Source: JALYNX01 sp964608055
Lineage (GTDB): Bacteria > Actinomycetota > Acidimicrobiia > Spongiisociales > ZC4RG35
DNA length: 49,427 nucleotides
Direction: 5' to 3'
Assembly (NCBI GenBank): GCA_964608055.1
Contig: CAZSMJ010000001.1
Span: 1-49,427, forward strand
Below are positions 42,912-49,427 of the stretch, piece after piece. Each line of letters starts with the position of its first letter. Positions within the stretch are counted from its first letter, which is position 1. Under the pieces are notes generated by a model that ran no database searches, was not told where the DNA came from, and saw only the letters and a program-made list of their open reading frames with translations. A program made the position numbers and the translations under genes.

Positions 42912-44006
42912 TCACACGGGCTCGGGGCCCTCCGATACGAAGGTCAAGACCCGGCTCGATCCATCCAGGAACATCTCCTGGCGGTCCCGCCCTCCGTGCT
43001 GGAGGCCTGCAACCCCGGCGGCCCCCGAAGTAGTGGTGGCGATGCCGTGCTGATCGAGGAACCTGACGGTATCCAAGGCTTCCTCGTCGCTGATGGTTAC
43101 GAAAATGTCGGCATCGCGCGCCAAAGCAATGAGGGCCAGATGGGAAGGCTCCTTGGCGTCGAGTCGGCCCATGTTGGAAACCGGCCCGTCGGCCCTAACC
43201 GCACGACCCACCCGAATGCTCTCGGTAAGACACGGCGCACGGTCCGGCTCGACAACGACGATCACCGGTTCGTCGCCCCATTGATGACGAGCGAATGCGG
43301 CGATCGAGGCTGCCAGACTTCCGACACCGGCCTGGACGAAGAGGTGGGTAGGCGGATTGGCGATGGCTTCGACTTGCTCGGCGGCTTCGGCGCCTATCAC
43401 CAGGTATCCCTCCATCACCTGTCGAGGAATATCGGCATACCCGGGCCATGAGGAATCGGAGAGCAGAGTCCAACCCTCATCCTCCGCCATCTCCCTCGAC
43501 GCCGCCATGCTGTCCTCGTAGTCGATGCCCTCTCGGACGACCCGGGCTCCGAAGCGTTGAAGACGTTGGGCGAAGCCCTCCGACACGTTTTCGCTGAGGA
43601 CGATCACAGCCTGGGCACCGAACACCCGGGCACCTGCCGCAACTGACAGGCCATGGTTTCCGGCGCTTGCCGTCACATAGGTGATGTCCGCCAATGCGCC
43701 AGCCACTGCTTCCGGCGTCCGATCCCAGTTTCCTTCGAAGCGGGTGTCGGCCTCTTTGGCAATGACATAAGCCGCCCCTAGTGCCTTGAAACTGCCAAGG
43801 CCCATGCGGTCGCGCTCGTCCTTGATCCAAAGGTGCTCCACTCCGAGCGCGGCGGCCATTTCCGGGGAGTCGAGCAGCGCAGTGACTCCGGCCACCGGGC
43901 AGCGAAGGAGCAGGTCCTGCACCTTGCCCGCGTCGACACTCAGATCGGCGTCGGCGGGACCGCGCAGCCCCTTCGATCGCCAGGGGTTGGTCAACATCGA
44001 GGACAT
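42912..44006 (-). CDS. dpaL: Diaminopropionate ammonia-lyase-like PLP enzyme
   Basis: This 364-residue fold-type II PLP enzyme resembles diaminopropionate ammonia-lyase, which converts 2,3-diaminopropionate to pyruvate and ammonia. The Schiff-base lysine is K74 in LGSFKALGAAYVI; ASAGNHG binds phosphate; SSWPGYADIPRQVMEGY and QAGVGSLAASIAAFARH match the DpaL/YgeX group, as does the C-terminal TTTSGAAGVAGL. It is somewhat shorter than E. coli DpaL. I chose ATG 44006, with a -10 hexamer 6 nt upstream; the frame extends to 44366 but that overlaps the divergent TPR-cyclase gene. A threonine-dehydratase-like activity is the alternative. Confidence 0.82.
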   Translation of the reverse strand: MSSMLTNPWRSKGLRGPADADLSVDAGKVQDLLLRCPVAGVTALLDSPEMAAALGVEHLWIKDERDRMGLGSFKALGAAYVIAKEADTRFEGNWDRTPEAVAGALADITYVTASAGNHGLSVAAGARVFGAQAVIVLSENVSEGFAQRLQRFGARVVREGIDYEDSMAASREMAEDEGWTLLSDSSWPGYADIPRQVMEGYLVIGAEAAEQVEAIANPPTHLFVQAGVGSLAASIAAFARHQWGDEPVIVVVEPDRAPCLTESIRVGRAVRADGPVSNMGRLDAKEPSHLALIALARDADIFVTISDEEALDTVRFLDQHGIATTTSGAAGVAGLQHGGRDRQEMFLDGSSRVLTFVSEGPEPV

Positions 44007-44012
44007 CTTGCG

Positions 44013-44018
44013 AAGATA
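44013..44018 (-). promoter_or_regulatory. -10 element for a leaderless dpaL-like transcript
   Basis: On the minus strand TATCTT fits TANNNT and is 6 nt before ATG 44006, which has no Shine-Dalgarno sequence. Confidence 0.4.
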
Positions 44019-44104
44019 CCGATGCCGGACGGATTGCCGCCCCCAATCAAGACTTATTACTGACGTCCCGCGCTGGATGTCGGAGCCATAATCCCCCAGA
44101 AGAT

Positions 44105-44161
44105 ATGACCACCTTGTTGCTGGTCGCCATTGGCGCCATGGCAATCGCCCGCTATTTGTAG
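44105..44161 (+). CDS. Possible 18-aa hydrophobic micro-ORF
   Basis: ATG 44105 opens a 19-codon frame encoding MTTLLLVAIGAMAIARYL, which could span a membrane once. A weak AGAAG precedes it. It lies in the divergent gap between the PLP enzyme and TPR-cyclase genes, upstream of the predicted start of the latter transcript. It may be a chance frame. Confidence 0.2.
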   Translation: MTTLLLVAIGAMAIARYL

Positions 44162-44180
44162 GCGCCCGCAAGCCCAGACA

Positions 44181-44186
44181 TAGAAT
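44181..44186 (+). promoter_or_regulatory. -10 element upstream of the TPR-cyclase leader ORF
   Basis: TAGAAT fits TANNNT well and lies exactly 7 nt before ATG 44194, so the transcript is predicted to begin at that ATG. Confidence 0.5.
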
Positions 44187-44193
44187 CGTCCTC

Positions 44194-44214
44194 ATGGACC
44201 CCGGAGCGAGGTGA
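44194..44214 (+). CDS. Possible six-codon leaderless upstream ORF (MDPGAR)
   Basis: ATG 44194 encodes MDPGAR and stops at TGA 44212-44214, overlapping the GTG start (44211) of the cyclase gene as GTGA. A GGAG (44203-44206) inside it can serve as ribosome site for that GTG. If the transcript is leaderless, ribosomes loading at 44194 would be handed directly to the main gene. Confidence 0.4.
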   Translation: MDPGAR

Positions 44215-46184
44215 GTTCGGTGCAGACAGTCGAGATGGGCAGGAAAGCCATCGAACGCCGCGCTTGGACCGACGCTGTCAGCGCGTTCAACGAAGTTGAT
44301 GAACAAGAACCGCTCTCTCCGCGCGATCTGGAACTGCTTGCAGACGCCGCCTGGTGGTCGGGTCATCCCGATGAGTCGGTCGACGCTCTCGAGCGCGCCT
44401 TCGCCGGATACGTAGACGCCGGTTCACCGACGGACGCGGCGGGTGTCGCGGTGTTGCTGGCCTATCTCGGAGCGCGACGCCAAGCATTCTCCGTCGTCTT
44501 CGGTTGGGTTGCGCGGGCCCACCGACTCCTGGAAAACGAGCCAGAATCGACAGTCCATGCTCGCCTCAAGGTGTTGGAGGTGATCGAGGCATTCCTCTTC
44601 CGCAACGATTTGGCAAACGCCATCGTGCTCGCTGACGAGACTGTGACACTGGCCCGAAGAGTTGGGAGTCGTGATGCAGAGTCAATGGCGCTCGGCTTGA
44701 AAGGCGCGGCATTGATTGCCGCCGGGCAGTGGCGGGAGGGGATGGCCTTGCTCGACGAGGCAACAGCTTCGGCCCTTTCCGGCGAGCTGGATTTGAGATC
44801 GGCCAGCGATATCTACTGCCAGACGATTTCGGCTTGCAGAAGCATGGGTGACTTTCGAAGGGCAGGAGAGTGGACCGAGGAGGCCGACCGCTGGATGAAC
44901 CGGTTTTCGGTTGGCGGCTACACCGGTGTCTGTCGTGTCCACCGTGCCGAGTTGAAGCGCCTCCACGGGGATTGGACCCACGCCGAAGAGGAGGCGCGTG
45001 ACGCCTGTAAGGAGTTGGAGCGATACCACATCCTCGATGGCGTCGGGTTCGCCCACTACGAGATCGGTGAGGTCCGCCTTCATATGGGAGACCTGGTAGG
45101 AGCTGAGGAAGCTTTTCTCGCCGCGTACGAGTTCGGGCGGGACTCGCAACCGGGGCTTGCACTATTGATGCTGGCCCGAGGAGAGGTCGACGAAGCAGCC
45201 ACTGCCCTAGCTCGCGCCTTGTCCGAGGGCGCCGGCAACGAGGGACAGCGCAAAGATCTCCTCAATCGTGCCCGCCTCTTGCCCGCCCAGGTCGAGGTCG
45301 CATTAGCCAGGAATGACCTAGCCACAGCTCGCTCGGCCACCAAGGAATTGGAGGAATTGGCTGCCGAGTTCGAGCGGCCTGCATTTGAGGCAGCTGCTCT
45401 AACGGCTCAGGGCGAAATTGCCCTTCATGAGGGAAAGGCGGAGGTTGCGGCTCAAGCCCTCGACAGAGCAGGGAAATTGTGGCGGCAAATGGAATTCCCG
45501 TACGAAAGTGCCCGGGCTCGGATGTTGCTCGGGCAGGCCCTTATGGCTTCCGGAGACGAGGGCGCAGCCCGTATGGAGCTGGGAGCGGCCCGTTCTACCT
45601 TCCTTAAGCTGGGGGCGGTGCTCGATCTGAAGCAAGTCGAGAAGCTTCTCTCTCAGGGCAGAGCGCCCGAACAGGATCGTGCCCGAGTGACCAAGACGCT
45701 CATGTTCACCGACATAGTGACTTCGACCGACCTTGTGGGTTTGATCGGCGACAAGGATTGGGAGGAACTGCTTCGATGGCATGACAAAGAGTTGCGTTCG
45801 GTGTTCGCCAGCCATCGGGGAGAAGAGGTCAGTCACACCGGGGATGGCTTCTTCGTCGCCTTCGATCGCACCGTTGACGCCGTCGATGCTGCGGTCTCAG
45901 TCCAACGCCGGCTCGCCGAACATCGACGCAAGAACGGCTTTGCACCCACCGTGCGGATCGGCATGGATCACGTCGAGGTCACTCGTGAGGGGACCGACTA
46001 CCGGGGGCAAGGGGTCCATGCGGCGGCCCGGGTGGGCGCGGTGGCCGGCGGCGAAGAGATCGTGATCTCGGCGGCTGCATTGGAGGCGGCTGAGGATCTC
46101 CGGTTCCCGGTGTCGGAGCCCCGAACGGTCGAACTCAAGGGAATCAAGGAGCCGGTCGAGGTCTACCTCGTCGAATGGCGCTAG
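44211..46184 (+). CDS. TPR protein with C-terminal class III cyclase domain
   Basis: This 657-residue protein has an N-terminal helical TPR-like region (about residues 1-470) and a C-terminal class III cyclase domain (about 490-657). Metal aspartates are D501 (FTDIVTST) and D545 (HTGDG). The position that is normally the purine-specifying Lys is S541 (VSHTGDG), and the usual Asn of the N-x-A-A-R motif is His (VHAAARV). Cyclic nucleotide synthesis is therefore uncertain. Domain order is the reverse of the protein at 6772-9789. The start is GTG 44211, overlapping the stop of a short upstream ORF. Confidence 0.85.
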   Translation: MSSVQTVEMGRKAIERRAWTDAVSAFNEVDEQEPLSPRDLELLADAAWWSGHPDESVDALERAFAGYVDAGSPTDAAGVAVLLAYLGARRQAFSVVFGWVARAHRLLENEPESTVHARLKVLEVIEAFLFRNDLANAIVLADETVTLARRVGSRDAESMALGLKGAALIAAGQWREGMALLDEATASALSGELDLRSASDIYCQTISACRSMGDFRRAGEWTEEADRWMNRFSVGGYTGVCRVHRAELKRLHGDWTHAEEEARDACKELERYHILDGVGFAHYEIGEVRLHMGDLVGAEEAFLAAYEFGRDSQPGLALLMLARGEVDEAATALARALSEGAGNEGQRKDLLNRARLLPAQVEVALARNDLATARSATKELEELAAEFERPAFEAAALTAQGEIALHEGKAEVAAQALDRAGKLWRQMEFPYESARARMLLGQALMASGDEGAARMELGAARSTFLKLGAVLDLKQVEKLLSQGRAPEQDRARVTKTLMFTDIVTSTDLVGLIGDKDWEELLRWHDKELRSVFASHRGEEVSHTGDGFFVAFDRTVDAVDAAVSVQRRLAEHRRKNGFAPTVRIGMDHVEVTREGTDYRGQGVHAAARVGAVAGGEEIVISAAALEAAEDLRFPVSEPRTVELKGIKEPVEVYLVEWR

Positions 46185-46190
46185 CCCGAA

Positions 46191-46826
46191 TCAGGCCAGG
46201 CGGGATTCGAGGCCACTGATGATGATCTCCAACCCGAAGGCATGCTCGGAGCCAAACTCACATTCTGCCAACAGGGGGGCGAGCGCCACCACGTGGGGGA
46301 ACCGCTCGCCGAGATGAGAGAGTTGTTGTTCGAGCCCGTCCCAATCCTTGTCCCGCGAGCTGCCCGAAGACTGTTGAAAGGCGTAGCCCATGGTGTGCGA
46401 AGCCAGCATTTGCCAGGCATGATGGGTTTCCTCGTCGCTGAAGCCTGCAGCACGGAGGATGCCCAACACCTGGTTCATGAACACCAGCGACGCATGCCCG
46501 AAATTGCCCCGCTGCATCAGGAGACTGACCACCCAGGGATGAGCCGTGAATTGCTCCATGGCGGCGTGTCCGGTCTTGCGGACCGACACCCGCCAGTCCT
46601 CCTTGGGGTCGGGGAGAGGGATCGTCATGAAAACGCGGTCGATCATCCCGTCTAGGATCTCATCCTTGTTGGCAACGTGGTTGTAGAGCGACATCGCCTC
46701 AACACCGAGCTCAGCGCCCAGTTTGCGCATCGACAACTCGTCAACACCTTGCTGATCGGCAAACCTGACTGCAGCGTCGATGATCCGATCCCTGGTGAGC
46801 GGGGGGCGGGTTTCGATGACGGTCAT
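46191..46826 (-). CDS. TetR-family repressor of the mmpL gene
   Basis: This 211-residue regulator has a TetR helix-turn-helix (about residues 10-56, LTRDRIIDAAVRFADQQGV then MSLYNHVANKDEIL) and a TetR C-terminal ligand-binding domain (HPWVVSLLMQRGNFGHASLVF, HTMGYAFQQ). I chose ATG 46826 because the HTH starts ten residues later and TACGAT (46833-46838, minus strand) sits 6 nt upstream; the open frame beyond it crosses the promoter of the divergent gene. The adjacent palindrome and transporter indicate local control of efflux; ligand unknown. Confidence 0.9.
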   Translation of the reverse strand: MTVIETRPPLTRDRIIDAAVRFADQQGVDELSMRKLGAELGVEAMSLYNHVANKDEILDGMIDRVFMTIPLPDPKEDWRVSVRKTGHAAMEQFTAHPWVVSLLMQRGNFGHASLVFMNQVLGILRAAGFSDEETHHAWQMLASHTMGYAFQQSSGSSRDKDWDGLEQQLSHLGERFPHVVALAPLLAECEFGSEHAFGLEIIISGLESRLA

Positions 46827-46832
46827 CTCTAC

Positions 46833-46838
46833 ATCGTA
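46833..46838 (-). promoter_or_regulatory. -10 element for a leaderless tetR transcript
   Basis: TACGAT on the minus strand fits TANNNT, 6 nt before ATG 46826. Confidence 0.4.
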
Positions 46839-46886
46839 AGTCAAGAGTGGTCTCCTCGGGTGTTGTCGAAGCAGCATGCCGTGGGA

Positions 46887-46919
46887 TTGACAGTGCTTAC
46901 ACCGTATGCTTACAGTGTA
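46887..46919 (+). promoter_or_regulatory. mmpL promoter overlapped by TetR operator
   Basis: A consensus -35 TTGACA (46887-46892), an 18-nt spacer and TACAGT (46911-46916) form a good promoter. A 22-bp imperfect palindrome (46898-46919; outer arms TACAC and GTGTA; 9 of 11 positions per half match) covers the spacer and -10. TetR binding there would block RNA polymerase. Binding is inferred. Confidence 0.72.
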
Positions 46920-46953
46920 GACACTTGCAGTCGAAGAGCAACAGGAGAAGCTG

Positions 46954-49155
46954 ATGTCATTGGGGACCGAGAGCCTGGCTAGGGCCAGCGCCAAGAGACC
47001 GTGGAGAACGGTTGCGATCTGGTTGGTACTGCTGGTCGCCGCCGGCATCGTCACCTCACAGCTTCTCGCCGGAGCGCTCACCACCACCATCGGTTTCACC
47101 GACGAGCCCGAGTCGGTGACGGCCATCAATCTGGCCGAGGAGCTGCGTGGCGAGACCCCCGACACCGAGTTCGTGGTCGTCACCTCCGAGACGGCAAAAG
47201 TAGGTGACCCCGAGTACGTCGACTATGTCACCGAGCTCGAGGCCGAAATCGCAGCGCTGAATCCCGACGTGATCATGAGTGTCGGCTCCTATCTCGACGA
47301 GACCGGCCCGGTGTCAGAGTCCGAACGCTCGGCCCTGCTCCCGGTGGTCATCGCCGGTCAGGACGCGGACTTGATCGGCGACCACGCCGCCCTGCTCAAG
47401 GAGACAGTCGCCGCAGTGCCGGCTCCTGATGGCTTCCAGGGGCTGATTGCCGGGCCGGCGACGCTGACCAATGACTTCAACGCGATTGCGGAGGAGGATC
47501 TGCGCACCGGTGAGACCATCGGGATCGGCGTGGCCTTGGTCGTCCTCGTGCTCGTGTTCGGCACCGTTGCATCCGGGGTGATCCCGATCATCCTCGCCGT
47601 GGTTGCCATCGCCATCGCGATGGGGCTAGCCGCGCTTGTGGGTCAGTTCTTCGACCTCAGCTTCTTCATCACCAACATGATCACCATGATCGGTCTGGCG
47701 GTCGGGATCGATTACTCGCTGTTCATCGTCTCTCGCTATCGAGAAGAACGCGGTCATGGCATGGACAAGCTCGATGCGATCGAACGTGCCGGCGCCACGG
47801 CAACCCGAGCCGTGTTCTTCTCCGGGCTCACCGTGGTCCTGGCCCTCGTCGGGATGCTGATCCTCCCCAACACCCTGTTCCGAGCCCTCGGCACCGGGGC
47901 CATCCTCGTCGTGATCGTCGCCGTGGGCGCGTCTTTGACCCTGCTTCCGGCCGTGCTGTCCCTGATGGGGGACCGGATCGACTCCTTCAAGGTGCGCCGC
48001 CGCCGCTCTCCTGACGAGACCGGGCGCTTCTGGGAACGTTGGACCCACGTCGTCATGGGCCGCCCGATCATCAGCCTTGTTCTTTCCGCTGGGCTCTTGA
48101 TCCTGGCCGCAAGCAGCATGTTCTCGATGAACAGTGGACTCTCCGGTGTGTCGACCCTCCCCGACGACATGGAGTCCAAAGTGGCATTTGAGATCCTGAC
48201 GACCGAGTTCGCCGGCGGGCTCACGTCGCCTGTCGACGTAGTCGTGACCGGGACGGGGGTCGATGACACGCTGACTGCCCTCCAGGCCGAGATCGCCGCC
48301 GATGGTGGGTTTGGCGCCTCGACGGTGGATCCGGCGTCGACCGCGACCCTGGGGATCCTCTCCGTGCAGTTGCTCGGTGACGTGAACTCGATTGCCTCCC
48401 AGGATGCGGTGCGCCACCTACGCGCCGACATCGTGCCCGGGGCGACTGCAGCCGAAATCTCGGTTTATGTCGGTGGAGAGACCGCAATCACAGTCGACTT
48501 CCTCGATCAGATCGACACCTACACCCCGATCGTCTTCGCCGTGGTGCTGGGGCTCAGCTTCATCCTGTTGTTGCTTGCTTTCCGCTCCGTCGTGATCCCG
48601 GCCAAAGCGATCGCAATGAACCTGCTTTCGGTTGGCGCGGCGTACGGAATGGTGGTTGCCATGTTCCAGGAGGGCGTCGGCCCGGCTTGGCTCAAGGAGG
48701 TCGGCGCGTTCCTTGGCCTCGAGCGGGTGGAGACGATCGAGGCCTGGCTCCCACTGTTCTTGTTCTCGATCCTGTTCGGGCTGTCGATGGACTATCACGT
48801 GTTCTTGCTCTCGAGAATCAAAGAGCGTTACGACCAGACCGGAAACAACACCGATTCGGTGGCCTATGGTTTGCGCACCACCGGAGCACTGATCACGGGC
48901 GCCGCTGTGATCATGGTTGCGGTCTTCGCCGGCTTCGCTGCGGGGCGCCTGGTCTCATTCCAACAGATGGGGTTCGGGCTGGCGATCGCGGTCCTAATCG
49001 ACGCCACCGTGGTTCGTTCGATCCTGGTCCCCGCCTCGATGAGGCTGCTCGGTGACTGGAACTGGTATTTCCCCAAATGGCTGGAGTGGCTCCCCAACGT
49101 ATCGGTGGAAGGCCACTTCGAGACCGAATCGACTCCGGAGCCGGTCAGAGCCTGA
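46954..49155 (+). CDS. MMPL-family RND transporter
   Basis: This 733-residue protein has two repeats of transmembrane bundles with an extracytoplasmic loop after the first helix in each half. Proton-relay type motifs are GLAVGIDYSLFIVSRYREE in the first half and FGLSMDYHVFLLSRIKERY in the second. It is shorter than mycobacterial MmpL lipid exporters (usually over 900 residues), more like the Streptomyces drug or lipid exporters. ATG 46954 has AGGAGAAG upstream. The divergent TetR gene and operator suggest inducible export of an unknown hydrophobic compound. Confidence 0.92.
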   Translation: MSLGTESLARASAKRPWRTVAIWLVLLVAAGIVTSQLLAGALTTTIGFTDEPESVTAINLAEELRGETPDTEFVVVTSETAKVGDPEYVDYVTELEAEIAALNPDVIMSVGSYLDETGPVSESERSALLPVVIAGQDADLIGDHAALLKETVAAVPAPDGFQGLIAGPATLTNDFNAIAEEDLRTGETIGIGVALVVLVLVFGTVASGVIPIILAVVAIAIAMGLAALVGQFFDLSFFITNMITMIGLAVGIDYSLFIVSRYREERGHGMDKLDAIERAGATATRAVFFSGLTVVLALVGMLILPNTLFRALGTGAILVVIVAVGASLTLLPAVLSLMGDRIDSFKVRRRRSPDETGRFWERWTHVVMGRPIISLVLSAGLLILAASSMFSMNSGLSGVSTLPDDMESKVAFEILTTEFAGGLTSPVDVVVTGTGVDDTLTALQAEIAADGGFGASTVDPASTATLGILSVQLLGDVNSIASQDAVRHLRADIVPGATAAEISVYVGGETAITVDFLDQIDTYTPIVFAVVLGLSFILLLLAFRSVVIPAKAIAMNLLSVGAAYGMVVAMFQEGVGPAWLKEVGAFLGLERVETIEAWLPLFLFSILFGLSMDYHVFLLSRIKERYDQTGNNTDSVAYGLRTTGALITGAAVIMVAVFAGFAAGRLVSFQQMGFGLAIAVLIDATVVRSILVPASMRLLGDWNWYFPKWLEWLPNVSVEGHFETESTPEPVRA

Positions 49156-49167
49156 GAACGGGCGAGA

Positions 49168-49427
49168 TCAGGAAACGAGATTGTCGGCATACCAACGCAA
49201 TGAGCGCTGGTATGCCTCGAGCGGCCCCGGGTTGGTCAGCATCAGGTCCAACAACTCCGATACCGCCTGATCGGCATGCCCCGCGCTCGTCAATGCCAGG
49301 GCGAGGAAGGCCCGGGCGGCCCGGTTCCCTGGGTTTTCGATGCAGACCTGGGTGAGGATCTGGACTGCCTCCTCGTTCTCACCGAGATTGCGCAGAGTGC
49401 TGGCCAATTGGATGCGAGCCCTGAGTT
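49168..49427 (-). CDS. Tetratricopeptide repeat protein (5'-truncated by window edge)
   Basis: The C-terminal 85 or so residues of a minus-strand gene are visible, entering from the right edge and stopping at 49168. The sequence has TPR-like helices (RIQLASTLRNLGENEEAV, ILTQVCIENPGNRAARAFL, ALTSAGHADQAVSELL). The real start lies beyond the window; a TTG at 49407 is inside a helix and is not a likely start. It converges with the mmpL gene, 12 bp apart. Confidence 0.75.
   Translation of the reverse strand, partial: LRARIQLASTLRNLGENEEAVQILTQVCIENPGNRAARAFLALALTSAGHADQAVSELLDLMLTNPGPLEAYQRSLRWYADNLVS

Noticed and set aside
1..49427. tRNA, rRNA, CRISPR arrays, insertion sequences, prophage or attachment sites
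   Set aside because: None recognised on either strand by eye; covariance or profile searches could still find a short RNA.

Overview
This 49 kb window is GC-rich, gene-dense bacterial chromosome, most likely from an Actinomycetota bacterium, possibly an Acidimicrobiia-type lineage; the class is inference. Supporting signs are a Gram-positive/actinobacterial SOS box at dinB, a UvrD2-like helicase with an HRDC tail, a stand-alone LigD-type polymerase domain, a short MmpL transporter, LtrA, many class III cyclase/TPR proteins and many GTG/TTG starts. Several genes appear to be leaderless, with a -10 hexamer TANNNT lying 6-7 nt before the start codon. I saw no rRNA, tRNA, CRISPR array, insertion sequence or prophage gene.

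Region 1 (1-5.35 kb) is a one-carbon demethylation island: a RACo-type corrinoid activator, an MttB-family methyltransferase without pyrrolysine, a methylenetetrahydrofolate reductase and an IclR regulator. The first two genes are separated by 60 bp holding a candidate promoter with an 11-bp perfect inverted repeat; the last three are packed together. The expected corrinoid protein and second methyltransferase are not in the window and may lie to the left. The logic would be quaternary amine -> methyl-corrinoid -> methyl-THF -> methylene-THF.

Region 2 (5.4-25.8 kb) is mixed housekeeping and accessory content: a zinc alcohol dehydrogenase abutting a 1005-aa cyclase/ATPase/TPR protein, a 59-aa Cys-rich protein beside a truncated hemoglobin, DUF445 and DUF2255 proteins, an SPFH protein, a DNA repair group (uvrD2, LexA-type dinB, LigD polymerase domain), a Rieske protein, a lipase-like hydrolase, a second MDR dehydrogenase, an ECF sigma factor with a SnoaL-like tail divergent from a duplicated-domain protein with a structured leader, a PEP mutase-family enzyme, a rhodanese and DUF1761.

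Region 3 (25.9-36.7 kb) is the best-resolved system, a galactan utilisation locus: LacI repressor, GH42 beta-galactosidase, secreted GH53 endo-galactanase, a maltose-type ABC importer (binding protein and two permeases, no ATPase), galT and galK. Twin LacI-type operators sit on the predicted -35 and -10. GH53 would cut beta-1,4-galactan outside, the importer would take up oligosaccharides, GH42 would release galactose, and GalK/GalT would start the Leloir pathway. galE and the ATPase must be elsewhere.

Region 4 (36.7-49.4 kb) holds lon, a small acetyltransferase, an SRPBCC protein, a luciferase-like oxidoreductase, ltrA, a SnoaL-like protein, a diaminopropionate ammonia-lyase-like PLP enzyme, a TPR-cyclase preceded by a six-codon leaderless ORF, a divergent tetR-mmpL pair with a clear operator/promoter, and the end of a TPR protein running off the right edge.
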